Part shown: one piece after another, positions 1 through 9,076 of the stretch
Numbering within the stretch: the stretch's first letter is position 1
How the letters are laid out: each line of letters starts with the position of its first letter
Assembly (NCBI RefSeq): GCF_013266735.1
Contig: NZ_JABSNU010000002.1
Span: 186,001-250,000 of the forward strand
DNA length: 64,000 nucleotides
DNA from: Pedobacter foliorum
Lineage (GTDB): Bacteria > Bacteroidota > Bacteroidia > Sphingobacteriales > Sphingobacteriaceae
Reading direction: 5' to 3'
The notes under the pieces: generated by a model
Seen by the model: the letters and a program-made list of their open reading frames with translations, nothing else
What the model was told of the DNA's origin: nothing
Database searches by the model: none
Made by a program: the position numbers and the translations under genes

Positions 1-1463
1 TTTTAACTACTTTCTACGATCAGAATCAGATTTCATTTGCGGCTGCTTTCACTTATGATTATAAAAAGAAATATATTTTAGATATTACTTATCGTATTGA
101 TGGTACTTCAAATAATGGAAATAAGGATCCATATTCAAAAAACCCTTCAGTTGGTTTGAAATGGAACTTCAATAAAGAAAATTGGCTTAAAGATATTAAA
201 TGGTTAAATTATGGTGATATCAGGTTAACAGGTGGTAAAAATATTTATCCGGTTGGTAATTTGGTTGATATCTATGGAGCTTACACTCCGAGAGGATTCT
301 ATAACAATAATCCACGTATTGGTATTGATTATGGAAGAGTACCTAATCCATTGCTTAAACCAAAAAATGTAACTCAATTTAACTTAGGTTTTGACTTAGG
401 CCTTTTTGATGGTAAATTGGATGTTATTTTTGATACTTATTATAAAAAGGTTAGCAACGAGTTGTTCCCTAGTTTCTTGTCTAACACCCTTGCTTTTAAT
501 AATTTTACAAGTAATGATGCAGGACTTTCAAACTATGGATATGAGTTAACTTTAAGTAGCAGACCATTGTCTAAGAACAGTAAATTTACCTGGGCAGTGA
601 ATGTGAATGGAGCGATAAATAATGACGTCTTAACACAGCTTCCAATTGAATATAATGGTCAAGTTATTGCTTTTGATTATTCTTCAGGTTATGAGCAACA
701 TATCGCCAAAAGAGTAGGTAGAAACTCATTAGCTAACTACTTGTTTGTTAATCAAGGTGTATATGATTCAACTAGTGATGTGCCTATTGATCCGGTTACA
801 GGTTTAAGGTATAGAAATGCTAATTCATCAAACGTTTTAAATTCGTTCCAGGGTGGTGATACTCGTTTCTTAGATTCCAATGGAGACTATATTTTGGATG
901 GTAGAGATTTGCAGGTTGTAGGTAATACACAACCAGTATTAACAGGAGGTTTATCTAATACGTTAACGTATAATTTTGTATCTGGGTCTGCTGTTTCACT
1001 TAATATCTATGCTACCTATACAGCAAAACGCTCTATTTTAAATAATGCATTAGCCGACAGATTAAGATTGTTAAAAAATCCGTTTGGTCAAGATGCGGTT
1101 ATTCCTGTTGATGATTTAAATATGTGGACTGGACCTGGTTCTACTAATGCCAGATTTGCTAATGCTTTTGACTACGCACATGAGCAGTATGTTAATAACT
1201 ATAGATACGCACAAACACTTTGGATGGAGTCGGGAAGTTATTTTAAAATTAATCAGATAACTCTTTCTTATTCTTTTGCTAAGAAAATGGCCAAACGAAT
1301 TGGATTAAACAGTCTCCGTACTTTCCTTTCGGCTAGTAATATCATTACATTTTCTCCATATACAGGGCCAAATCCTGAGGGAGTTACTGCAATTGGTAGA
1401 GATGGTTCTGGTGGCTACCCGGTACCTAGAGTATATAACCTTGGTTTTAACGTAGGATTTTAA
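1..1463 (+). CDS. SusC/RagA-type TonB-dependent receptor, C-terminal part (5' end outside window)
   Basis: This is the outer-membrane channel of a SusCD-type nutrient uptake complex. The reading frame is open from base 3, so the first in-frame ATG at 156 is internal and the gene starts before the window. What is visible is about 487 residues of C-terminal beta-barrel: alternating aromatic strands, a SusC-like stretch giving YRIDGTSNNG, and a terminal strand ending NLGFNVGF with a final Phe, as expected for barrel assembly by the BAM machinery. The SusD partner follows after 24 bases. The plug, the TonB box and any carboxypeptidase-like N-terminal domain are not in the window, so the ligand cannot be inferred. 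Family assignment is firm from the pairing. Confidence 0.93.
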   Translation, partial: LTTFYDQNQISFAAAFTYDYKKKYILDITYRIDGTSNNGNKDPYSKNPSVGLKWNFNKENWLKDIKWLNYGDIRLTGGKNIYPVGNLVDIYGAYTPRGFYNNNPRIGIDYGRVPNPLLKPKNVTQFNLGFDLGLFDGKLDVIFDTYYKKVSNELFPSFLSNTLAFNNFTSNDAGLSNYGYELTLSSRPLSKNSKFTWAVNVNGAINNDVLTQLPIEYNGQVIAFDYSSGYEQHIAKRVGRNSLANYLFVNQGVYDSTSDVPIDPVTGLRYRNANSSNVLNSFQGGDTRFLDSNGDYILDGRDLQVVGNTQPVLTGGLSNTLTYNFVSGSAVSLNIYATYTAKRSILNNALADRLRLLKNPFGQDAVIPVDDLNMWTGPGSTNARFANAFDYAHEQYVNNYRYAQTLWMESGSYFKINQITLSYSFAKKMAKRIGLNSLRTFLSASNIITFSPYTGPNPEGVTAIGRDGSGGYPVPRVYNLGFNVGF

Positions 1464-1487
1464 TTGAAGTCACAAAACTAATAAGAC

Positions 1488-3110
1488 ATGAAAAGATATA
1501 TTATTTGCTTATTTATTATTGTAAGCGCTTCACAATATGGGTGTAAGAAATTTCTGGATATTACTCCAATAGATAAACTTACAGGAAACAATTTTTACAA
1601 AACCAGAGAGGATATGGAGGCAAATATCACCGATATGTATGGTGAGTTATTTGATAAGTATACCAGAACTTCATTTGCAGGAGCAACCGGAGAGTTTCGT
1701 TCGGGTGAGGTTATTCCTGCTGCACAAGGCGGTTTGGGCCGTTCAGCATCGGGGTTAATTGGTGGGCATACCAGGCAGGCGCCTAATTCTCAGGGAAGTA
1801 CAGAGCAGCAAAATGTTCCTCGTACTTCGGTTAATGATAGACTTTTGTTAGTTGCGATAGGACCTGGTGATTTTTCAGGGTATAACTTTAGGGACTTAAC
1901 CAGATGGGATGAATATTATAGAGTTATTCAATCGGCCAACCTACTGATCAGTAAAGTTGAAGATGGCATTCCGGCACTTACCGCAGAAGAATCTAAACGT
2001 TATATAGCTGAAGCTAAATTTATTCGTTGCTTTACCTATTTTAATTTGGTAAGACTGTATGGTGATGTAGTTTATTATACTGCAGCCTTTCAGAAGGATC
2101 CACTACCAAGAGAGAATATGGTTTCAGTAATCAATAAGTGTATAGCGGATCTTAAAGATTTTAGAAATGATTTGCCACTTTCGTTTACTGATCCATCAAT
2201 GAGAGGAGTGAGGGCCGCAAGAGGTGCTGCAATAGGTTTGTTAATGAACATGAATATGTGGAATGCCGGATTTGACAGTCCTAACAAAACTGCTTATTAC
2301 CAGGAAACAGTTGCTCTTGGGAAAGAGATTGTTGCTAGTAATGTTTATCGTTTACTTCCTTTAACAGAATGGGCTAAAGTAGTAAAGGGCCGTTCTGAAG
2401 AAAGTCTTTTTGAGTTATTCAGGACATTAAATTACAACCAGGATTTGAATGATCCCTATGCTCAGGCAAACGCTTATTCACCTTTTGGCGACGCATTTAT
2501 TCACTTTCCTTACAAGCAACCTGAATACACGCACAGATATAGTTACTCAGTTTTTTCGACAGAATATATGAAGAAGTTGTATCCTGATGCATCTGATTTG
2601 AGATTGTCAGTTTGGTTTGTTGCACCTTTTGATCAGAATCCTTCAACGTTCCAATTGAGGAAATTTGCCTTGAACACATTTGCTGATGCGAATAACCCTA
2701 ATTTGGACTTGAATCCGGATAATACCTATTTAATTATGCGTTATTCTGATGCTATTCTATTGTGTGCAGAGGCAGCTGCCAATTTAGGAGGTGAAAATGA
2801 AGCTATAGCTATCGAATACTTGAATAAGATTAGAGGTAGAGCAGGTGCACCGGTATTCGGAGCTGGAAGTGATGATAACAACTTAAAAGATGCGATTTTC
2901 ATAGAACGATCTAAAGAATTAATGGGAGAGGGAAGTCGTTATTTTGACCTTGTTAGAACAAGAAGAGTATTAAACAGGGAGTGGACAGATAATCCATTGA
3001 CGGCTGATAAGTTTAACAGAGGAGGGTGGACTTGGCCTATTGATGATAGTGCATTAACAAATAACCCAATGATGAGTTTAAATTCTTATTGGATCGGTTC
3101 AGGTCTTTAA
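1488..3110 (+). CDS. SusD/RagB family nutrient-binding lipoprotein
   Basis: This is the surface-exposed lipoprotein that caps the SusC channel and binds the glycan or other ligand. The 540-residue product begins with a short hydrophobic signal and a lipobox ending at Cys19 (SQYGC), then the usual KKFLDITP start of mature SusD proteins. Family signs are the YRVIQSANLLI helix, FIRCFTYFNLVRLYGDV and, near the C-terminus, YLNKIRGRAGAP and ERSKELMGEGSRYFDLVRT. Length matches the family (about 500-600). It lies 24 bases after susC and 21 before the next lipoprotein, so cotranscription is likely. The substrate is unknown. Confidence 0.95.
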   Translation: MKRYIICLFIIVSASQYGCKKFLDITPIDKLTGNNFYKTREDMEANITDMYGELFDKYTRTSFAGATGEFRSGEVIPAAQGGLGRSASGLIGGHTRQAPNSQGSTEQQNVPRTSVNDRLLLVAIGPGDFSGYNFRDLTRWDEYYRVIQSANLLISKVEDGIPALTAEESKRYIAEAKFIRCFTYFNLVRLYGDVVYYTAAFQKDPLPRENMVSVINKCIADLKDFRNDLPLSFTDPSMRGVRAARGAAIGLLMNMNMWNAGFDSPNKTAYYQETVALGKEIVASNVYRLLPLTEWAKVVKGRSEESLFELFRTLNYNQDLNDPYAQANAYSPFGDAFIHFPYKQPEYTHRYSYSVFSTEYMKKLYPDASDLRLSVWFVAPFDQNPSTFQLRKFALNTFADANNPNLDLNPDNTYLIMRYSDAILLCAEAAANLGGENEAIAIEYLNKIRGRAGAPVFGAGSDDNNLKDAIFIERSKELMGEGSRYFDLVRTRRVLNREWTDNPLTADKFNRGGWTWPIDDSALTNNPMMSLNSYWIGSGL

Positions 3111-3131
3111 TTTTAAATAATAGATAAGTAG

Positions 3132-3908
3132 ATGAAAAATATTATTAAACGATACTTTAAACCTGCAGCAATACTATCAGTTTTGCTGATTACAGTAATA
3201 AGTTCCTGCAAAAAGGATGAGTATTATAATGATGGCGGTAAAGCCAATCCTGTTTTTAATGGGAATATAATGCAGTATCTTGAATCTAATGATAAGTTTG
3301 ATACCATAGCTCAGATAGTTAAATTAGCAGGAATGGAGGATGTTTTTAAGAATGAGAAGATTACTTTCTTTGCTCCTACTGATGAGGTAATAAGACAAAC
3401 AATTGGATTGGTAAATACGGATATAGCAGATTTAAGTGGAAGACTAAATCAATACCTTTATAGTTCAGGAAGAGATACAATTCAAAAGCTTTCTGACATA
3501 CAACCACAAATCTGGAGAAAGTTTTTGAGCAGGTATATCTATAAAGGGGTCCATAAGTTAAAGGATTATCCTCAGATAGATTTTGGCTTAAGAGAATTGT
3601 ACCCTGGATCTTTCTACTACACTTACGACGGTGAAGTTTCAAACATCGGTGTAGTCTATAATTCCGTAAATGGAGTTAGTTATGTAGGATATCGACAATT
3701 GGCTCTTTCTTATCTGTTTGATCCATCGGACCCTAGTAATATTACTACGGCAGCTGTAGCCTCCTCGGATATCCAGCCAAGTAATGGTGTAGTTCATGTG
3801 CTTGCAGTAACTATTAGGGAAAAAATTGGGGATGTGCCGACTGACCTTAATGCTAATTTCTTTGGATTTAGCCTCGAATTTTGGAATGACGTAGCCTTAA
3901 GTAGGTAA
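3132..3908 (+). CDS. Fasciclin-domain lipoprotein
   Basis: The 258-residue product has a signal peptide with a lipobox at ISSCKKD, so it should be an outer-membrane lipoprotein. Residues about 40-235 look like one fasciclin (FAS1) domain: an N-terminal stretch giving DTIAQIVKLAGMEDVF, the H1-type motif ITFFAPTDEV, and the late NGVVHVLAVTI segment corresponding to the H2 motif. FAS1 domains mediate adhesion or carbohydrate and protein binding. In Sphingobacteria they often sit next to SusCD pairs, which suggests an accessory ligand-binding role. The domain call rests on motif recognition only; the exact ligand is unknown. Confidence 0.82.
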   Translation: MKNIIKRYFKPAAILSVLLITVISSCKKDEYYNDGGKANPVFNGNIMQYLESNDKFDTIAQIVKLAGMEDVFKNEKITFFAPTDEVIRQTIGLVNTDIADLSGRLNQYLYSSGRDTIQKLSDIQPQIWRKFLSRYIYKGVHKLKDYPQIDFGLRELYPGSFYYTYDGEVSNIGVVYNSVNGVSYVGYRQLALSYLFDPSDPSNITTAAVASSDIQPSNGVVHVLAVTIREKIGDVPTDLNANFFGFSLEFWNDVALSR

Positions 3909-3962
3909 TAACGAGGGATAAGAATAATTAAAATGTTAATAAAAACAATTTAAGATAAGCAT

Positions 3963-5573
3963 ATGAAATTTTTTAAATATATAAGTCTTTCAGTGATTCT
4001 TGCTACTGCACTTTTCAGTGGATGTAAAGAAAAGGAGGCTTCATTTGAAGATCCTTATAGTGGGGGGATTGCTCCATTAGGAATTAAAATTGATCGCCAG
4101 CAAGTACCTGTTCCAGCTGTTGGAAACCCTGGGACGGTAATTAACTTTAAAGCAACTGGTTTAGTTCCTCATAAAGATAAAATTGAGTTTTTATTTAATG
4201 GCGAAAAGGCAGAGATTGTAGAAATAACCGATGCAGGAATTAAAGCAAAGGTTCCGGGTAGAGCAAGTTCCGGTGTTACAGCATTTGTAATTGATGGACA
4301 ATTGGTGTTCGGACCAAATTTTATCGTTACCGGTTTCATTAAAAAGGATCCTACCTATAAAGTGGTATCCGGAACAGATGGCGGAGTGGATAAGATTTAT
4401 GAATTAGCGGGTGGTAACTTACTCCTTCTTGGTAGTTTTACAAATTATGATAATAAAGGGATTGTAAAGAAAATTAACCGTATTGTAAGAACATTTCCTG
4501 ATGGTACCTGGGATCGCTCATTATTGAGTGGAAGTGCAGCAAATGGGAGTCTTTTTGGTTTAGGTATTGTAAATGGAGAATACTTTTTGGGTGGTAGTTT
4601 TAGTGGCTACGCACAAAGAGGCGGAATTAACAATATAACTAAAGTAAGCAGTCAGGGAACTATTGATACGTTGGCTGTTGAAACTTATACTAAAAAGTTA
4701 ATATATGTTCCAAAGTTCAATGGCGGAACTGATAATGCAATTCTTGAAGTTTTTGCATTTAATAATAAGATAATTGGAACAGGAAACTTTAAATACTATT
4801 TGTCTCGTCGTTATGATCAACCAAATAGAAAATTAAAAGACAGTACAATAATTGATACGATAGAAATGCGTCAGCTTGCGCGCTTTAATCCAACCGGTAC
4901 TCTAGATAAAACCTGGAGATTCGATCCGAATGCTATCGGCTACGGGGGTGCAAAAGGAAAGAGTTTACCTGGGGCGAATGGCTATATTTCCAAAACACTT
5001 ATGCATACCGATGGTAAGATTGTGGTTAGTGGTAACTTTACCAAATTTGATGATCAGCCGGCGGGGTACATTGTACGTTTAAATGCTGATGGAACTATTG
5101 ACCCTACATTTAATGTGGGTGAGGGTGCAGACTTCGTAATAAATCACGTAAGTTATAGTGAGGTTACTAAAAAGTACATTGTATGTGGTGCATTTAAAAA
5201 GTTCAATGGTGTAGCTGTAGAATCTCTAGTGATGCTGAACTATGATGGTTCAGTAGATCAATCTTTTGTTCCTAAGAAATTTGTTGGTGGTTTTCCTAAT
5301 TTTTCTAAGCAACTTAAAGATGGGTTATGCTTAATCGGAGGATATTTTAAAACTTATGATGGGGTTAACAGACAAGGTTTCCTTATCACAACTGATAAAG
5401 GCGAGATAGCCGAGGGGTACAATAATGTGGGGAATTTGTTGGGTAGTGGAATGAATACTGTATTTGAAACCAAATCTATTGATGGCAAGAGAGCATTATT
5501 AATCGGTGGTTCATTCTTCCTTTTTGATAATCTCGAAACTAATAATCTTGTTAAGGTAACACTAGAAAATTGA
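3963..5573 (+). CDS. DUF5008-type lipoprotein: IPT/TIG domain plus repeat propeller
   Basis: The 536-residue product has a lipobox (LFSGCKEKE). Residues about 45-125 form an immunoglobulin-like IPT/TIG domain (a PGTVINFKATGL segment, FLFNGEKAEIVEI, IKAKVPGRASSGVTAFVI). The remaining 400 residues carry repeats of the type LARFNPTGTLDKTWRFDPNA, VRLNADGTIDPTFNVGEGA and VMLNYDGSVDQSFVPKKF. These resemble delta-60 repeats that build beta-propellers and often alternate with DGKIVVSGNFTKFD segments. The family is commonly seen downstream of SusD in Sphingobacteria. It is probably a surface glycan-binding or scaffold protein. The DUF number is from memory of the family and was not searched. Confidence 0.75.
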   Translation: MKFFKYISLSVILATALFSGCKEKEASFEDPYSGGIAPLGIKIDRQQVPVPAVGNPGTVINFKATGLVPHKDKIEFLFNGEKAEIVEITDAGIKAKVPGRASSGVTAFVIDGQLVFGPNFIVTGFIKKDPTYKVVSGTDGGVDKIYELAGGNLLLLGSFTNYDNKGIVKKINRIVRTFPDGTWDRSLLSGSAANGSLFGLGIVNGEYFLGGSFSGYAQRGGINNITKVSSQGTIDTLAVETYTKKLIYVPKFNGGTDNAILEVFAFNNKIIGTGNFKYYLSRRYDQPNRKLKDSTIIDTIEMRQLARFNPTGTLDKTWRFDPNAIGYGGAKGKSLPGANGYISKTLMHTDGKIVVSGNFTKFDDQPAGYIVRLNADGTIDPTFNVGEGADFVINHVSYSEVTKKYIVCGAFKKFNGVAVESLVMLNYDGSVDQSFVPKKFVGGFPNFSKQLKDGLCLIGGYFKTYDGVNRQGFLITTDKGEIAEGYNNVGNLLGSGMNTVFETKSIDGKRALLIGGSFFLFDNLETNNLVKVTLEN

Positions 5574-5629
5574 TTATATTAGATAGATATAATCCAGAAC
5601 TGAACCAAATGAATTATAAACCAAAGAAT

Positions 5630-7453
5630 ATGAAAAAACATCAATTCAAATATTTTGTTAGTCTAACACTATGCTTGCTGGTGTTTGCATCATCCTGTAA
5701 TAAGGATTTCGATAAAGTAGTACCTGATTCACCAGATAATAGTGGGAATGTTACTTATAAAGTACCAAAAGTTCTTTATCTGATAGTAGATGGAGCACGT
5801 GGTTCATCTGTAAGAGATGCAGGAACCACAACGTTGCGAGGTTTAATAGATAGCGCAGTTTATACCTGGGCCGGTTTAAGTGATAATACCAATTATACCG
5901 AGGCGACGAACTGGTCAGATATGTTAACCGGAGTGAAAAAGGAGAAACATAATGTACTTACAGAAGATTTTGCAGGTAATAAATTAAGCGAATATCCGGT
6001 TATATTTGAGCGGATAAAATCTCTTAGACCAAACTTCCGTATTGCATCATTTGCTTCGTCGGATGTTTTTAAAGCAAAGTTAACCGGTGGAGCTGATGTT
6101 TCAGAATCATTTGCCGGGAATGATGATGCGTTAACTTCGAGATTAGTAGATTTTGTGAAGTCTGATACGGCATCACTTATCTTAGGACAATTTGGTGGTG
6201 TTGAAGCAGCAGGTAAAGCTGCTGGATTTGATAATAAGTTTGCTCCTTATAAAGCAGCTATCAATAAATTTGATAGTCAGGTAGGAGATATTTATGCCGC
6301 AATTAAATCTAGACCTAATTACAAAAATGAAAATTGGTTAATTATTGTAACTTCTAATAAAGGTGGTAATTATGTACTTCCACCAGCTGAAGATGATAAA
6401 ACGATTTTTAGTAATGCCAATGTAAATACATTTACTATTATTTATAACAATAAATATAATCCAACATTTATTCCAAGACCGTTCCTGGGAAATCCAATTT
6501 CAGGAAATGCAGTTAGGTTTAAAGGGGATCCTGATAAAACGGTTGCTACACTGAGCGGAGCTGCATCAAATGAATTTAATTTTGGAGCGTCAGATTTTAC
6601 GGTTTCTGTTAAAGTAAAGAAAGGTAAAACAAAAAATACTTCAAAAGGTGATTATTGGTATCAATGGCCATCTATTTTAGGAAAAAGAGATAGAGCAGGT
6701 TGGGGTGGTGATAATGCTCCAGGTAATCCAGGATGGGACATTTGCTTGTTCTATAATGGATGGCGTTTCTTTTCTGCCGGTGGTTCAGACTTTAATAATG
6801 GTATTGAAGTGGGAGGATTAGATTTTAGTGGAGAGATATGGCATGACCTTACTTTTGTAATTGAAAGGAAAGCAGATGGAAGTAGATATCTTAGAATGTA
6901 TACCGATGGAGTTAAAGGAGTTACAAATGATCCAGGTGGGGCAGGTACATATGATGGACCTAAAGGTACAAGGACTTCGCCTGTAGCTGTTGACGTTAAA
7001 CTTAGAGGAGAACCTAATTTTAATAACAATGCACCTTTACGTTTAGGTTATGCACCTGGGGAAATGGACGGTGATTATGGTAACATTAATTTAAATATGG
7101 CTGAGTTTAAGATTTGGAAAGTGGCTTTGTCTGAGAAAGTGATTAAGCAATTTGCTTGCGATCCAACAATGGATTCGAGTCATCCAAATTATGATCAGCT
7201 AGCGGGATACTGGCCTTTAAATGAAGGCGCTGGAAACATACTTGCTGACAAAGGACCTTTTGAAGCGCCATTTACGCTTAGCGGTACTTATAGCTGGGAG
7301 AAATTTTCCGACTTAATTTGTACACCAAGTAATACTAATTTAGGCGTATTGGTTCCTAAAAATTCTGATGTGCCAACTCAAATTTTAAGTTGGTTTAATA
7401 TCCCTCGTCAGGAGACCTGGGGATTAGACGGAAGAGTTTGGATAGCAAATTAA
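5630..7453 (+). CDS. DUF4983-type lipoprotein: degenerate alkaline-phosphatase-fold domain plus LamG-like domain
   Basis: The open frame begins with TTG at 5570; ATG codons occur at 5609 and 5630. I prefer 5630, which starts a lysine-rich lipoprotein signal (MKKHQFKYF, lipobox ASSCNKD). Residues about 45-275 resemble type I phosphodiesterases: LIVDGARG, then NWSDMLTGV where the nucleophile would be, then a helix region. The second metal-site motif reads TSNKGG instead of the usual TSDHGG, and the middle Asp/His pair is missing (GQFGGVEAAG), so catalysis is doubtful. Residues about 300-560 form a LamG/concanavalin-like module (LRLGYAPGEMDGDYGNINLNMAEFKIWK is the tell-tale area at 7039-7120). 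It is probably a surface binding protein of this locus. Confidence 0.75.
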   Translation: MKKHQFKYFVSLTLCLLVFASSCNKDFDKVVPDSPDNSGNVTYKVPKVLYLIVDGARGSSVRDAGTTTLRGLIDSAVYTWAGLSDNTNYTEATNWSDMLTGVKKEKHNVLTEDFAGNKLSEYPVIFERIKSLRPNFRIASFASSDVFKAKLTGGADVSESFAGNDDALTSRLVDFVKSDTASLILGQFGGVEAAGKAAGFDNKFAPYKAAINKFDSQVGDIYAAIKSRPNYKNENWLIIVTSNKGGNYVLPPAEDDKTIFSNANVNTFTIIYNNKYNPTFIPRPFLGNPISGNAVRFKGDPDKTVATLSGAASNEFNFGASDFTVSVKVKKGKTKNTSKGDYWYQWPSILGKRDRAGWGGDNAPGNPGWDICLFYNGWRFFSAGGSDFNNGIEVGGLDFSGEIWHDLTFVIERKADGSRYLRMYTDGVKGVTNDPGGAGTYDGPKGTRTSPVAVDVKLRGEPNFNNNAPLRLGYAPGEMDGDYGNINLNMAEFKIWKVALSEKVIKQFACDPTMDSSHPNYDQLAGYWPLNEGAGNILADKGPFEAPFTLSGTYSWEKFSDLICTPSNTNLGVLVPKNSDVPTQILSWFNIPRQETWGLDGRVWIAN

Positions 7454-7462
7454 TATTTACTG

Positions 7463-7492
7463 TTGGGACTCTTTTTTAACACAGAGTCCCAA
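7463..7492 (+). terminator. Hairpin between two lipoprotein genes
   Basis: A 9-bp perfect stem (7463-7471 with 7484-7492, arm ttgggactc) with a 12-base T-rich loop stands 10 bases after the preceding stop codon. There is no T-run after the right arm, so it may be an attenuator or mRNA-stability hairpin rather than a full terminator. Confidence 0.45.
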
Positions 7493-7527
7493 TAGATTAT
7501 TTAAACAGATCATTATATATATCAAAT

Positions 7528-8979
7528 ATGAAAAGAATATTTACCCACATGCATTTATGCCTTTTGGTTATTACCACAACATTGATGGTGTCATGTGAAA
7601 AGGAAAAATTATCGAATGTCTTGGTCAATGAAAAAGTAAATGCGGTAGACCTGTCGTTAGCTAATAAAATTGATATTGGCGGTGGTAATAATTTTTCATT
7701 AGACAATGATAAATTAATTATTCCGGTGACAGTGAATTTGTCGGGAGCAGCTGGAAAAGCATTTAATGTTCAAATTACAGGAAATATTGATACTATCCCA
7801 AAATTAATCACTGACGGGGTATTACCTGCAGGTACTATCGCATTGGAAGAACAAATGTTCAATTTTCCACCAGTGCTTGACATTGCTTATGGGGTTACAA
7901 GTGCCACTTTTGATTTGTTAGTAAGCCGTACTTTTATTGAGAGAAATTATGATAAAAAGTTGGCAATTGCAGTTAAAATTTCAGGTCCATCCAAATCCAA
8001 TAAAGTAGAAGCTGGGAAAGGTGTTGCCGTAGTACTTATCGACGCAGCGCAGGCGATTGCACCTGATAAAGTTCATTATGTTTCTTTTGTTGGGGGAGGT
8101 AAAACACCATATTTAGTGCCAAATGCAAATAATTTCGTAATTGGTTCACAAGATATAACTATTCCACTTTCACTGTCTCTTGTTGGAGATGCGGGCCCTG
8201 ATTTTACAGTTGATTTTGTGAGAGACGATGCAGTGGCAACTGAATTGATTAATAACGGGACATTGAAAAATACAAGTCTTTACACTGGCCCTAAATTTAG
8301 TATTCCTGTAGGAAAACTAAAATTTGCTGACGGCGCAACAAAAGTAGAAACTTCAATTTTGCTTAACACCTCTGAAGCAATGGGTGGAGTGAATAATAAG
8401 AAAGCTATAGGATTGAGATTAAAAAATCCTACCAAGTTTCAACTTGATGCAAATAAAGCTACAATGGTGGTAGTTTTTGATCCGGTTGCTTTTAGCAGAC
8501 CTTATACTGTACCTTTTGTAATTAAAGGTGGTATTGGTCAAGTGTCTGATATGATCCCGGCAGCATTCTATGATCAAGGTGGTGAAGGTGTCGCTTATCA
8601 TGATGACAATGGTAAAGATGGGATGACTAGTTTCCGTCCAGGTGAAAATGTTGACGTAGGTAATTATAATCCACCAAGTGTAGTGGGATGGTGTAATACA
8701 GATGAGTGGTTAACTTACACGGTAAATATTGAAGCAGATGGTGAGTATGAATTGAATACTTTGTTAGGTTGTCCTGGGGATGATGGTAGATATAGTATTT
8801 TAATGGATGGTGTTGCAATTACACCAGTACTTGCAGGTGCTAAAACACCTGGATCATATGGTGATCAACAGCCAAACTACAGTACTGTTCAACTTACAAA
8901 AGGCAGACACATCATGAAATTCTATGAAAATAAAGGTGCTTATGACGTAAGAGGATGGATCTTTACCAGAAAGAAATAA
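7528..8979 (+). CDS. DUF1735 lipoprotein with C-terminal CBM6-like domain
   Basis: This 483-residue lipoprotein has the lipobox MVSCEKEK. Residues about 30-170 and 180-320 are two related beta-rich domains of the DUF1735 (BT_3987-like N-terminal) kind: the first has LIIPVTVNLSGAAGKAFNVQ with ITDGVLPAGT, the second ITIPLSLSLVGDAGPDFTV with INNGTLKNT. The last 140 residues look like a family 6 carbohydrate-binding module (GEGVAYHDDNG, FRPGENVDVG, GWCNTDEWLTYTVNI, GRHIMKFYENKGAYDVRGW). The layout fits a surface glycan-binding protein encoded within the SusCD locus. Carbohydrate binding is inferred from the module; no ligand can be named. Confidence 0.8.
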   Translation: MKRIFTHMHLCLLVITTTLMVSCEKEKLSNVLVNEKVNAVDLSLANKIDIGGGNNFSLDNDKLIIPVTVNLSGAAGKAFNVQITGNIDTIPKLITDGVLPAGTIALEEQMFNFPPVLDIAYGVTSATFDLLVSRTFIERNYDKKLAIAVKISGPSKSNKVEAGKGVAVVLIDAAQAIAPDKVHYVSFVGGGKTPYLVPNANNFVIGSQDITIPLSLSLVGDAGPDFTVDFVRDDAVATELINNGTLKNTSLYTGPKFSIPVGKLKFADGATKVETSILLNTSEAMGGVNNKKAIGLRLKNPTKFQLDANKATMVVVFDPVAFSRPYTVPFVIKGGIGQVSDMIPAAFYDQGGEGVAYHDDNGKDGMTSFRPGENVDVGNYNPPSVVGWCNTDEWLTYTVNIEADGEYELNTLLGCPGDDGRYSILMDGVAITPVLAGAKTPGSYGDQQPNYSTVQLTKGRHIMKFYENKGAYDVRGWIFTRKK

Positions 8980-9011
8980 TTATTTTGTAAGTACATTAAA
9001 ATAAATGAATC

Positions 9012-9050
9012 AGCAACAGCGATGGCTAAACAACATTCATCGTTGTTGCT
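9012..9050 (+). terminator. Hairpin upstream of the PKD lipoprotein gene
   Basis: A 13-bp stem (9012-9024 with 9038-9050) contains one G-U pair, with a 13-base loop. It sits in the 97-base gap between the CBM6 gene and the PKD gene. It lacks a long T-run; partial termination or processing is possible. Confidence 0.4.
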
Positions 9051-9076
9051 TAAAAATATACCAAACTTGAAATAGT

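Noticed and set aside
6751..7029. 92-codon minus-strand frame inside the phosphatase-fold/LamG lipoprotein gene
   Set aside because: It is a shadow of a well-supported gene; no independent signals.
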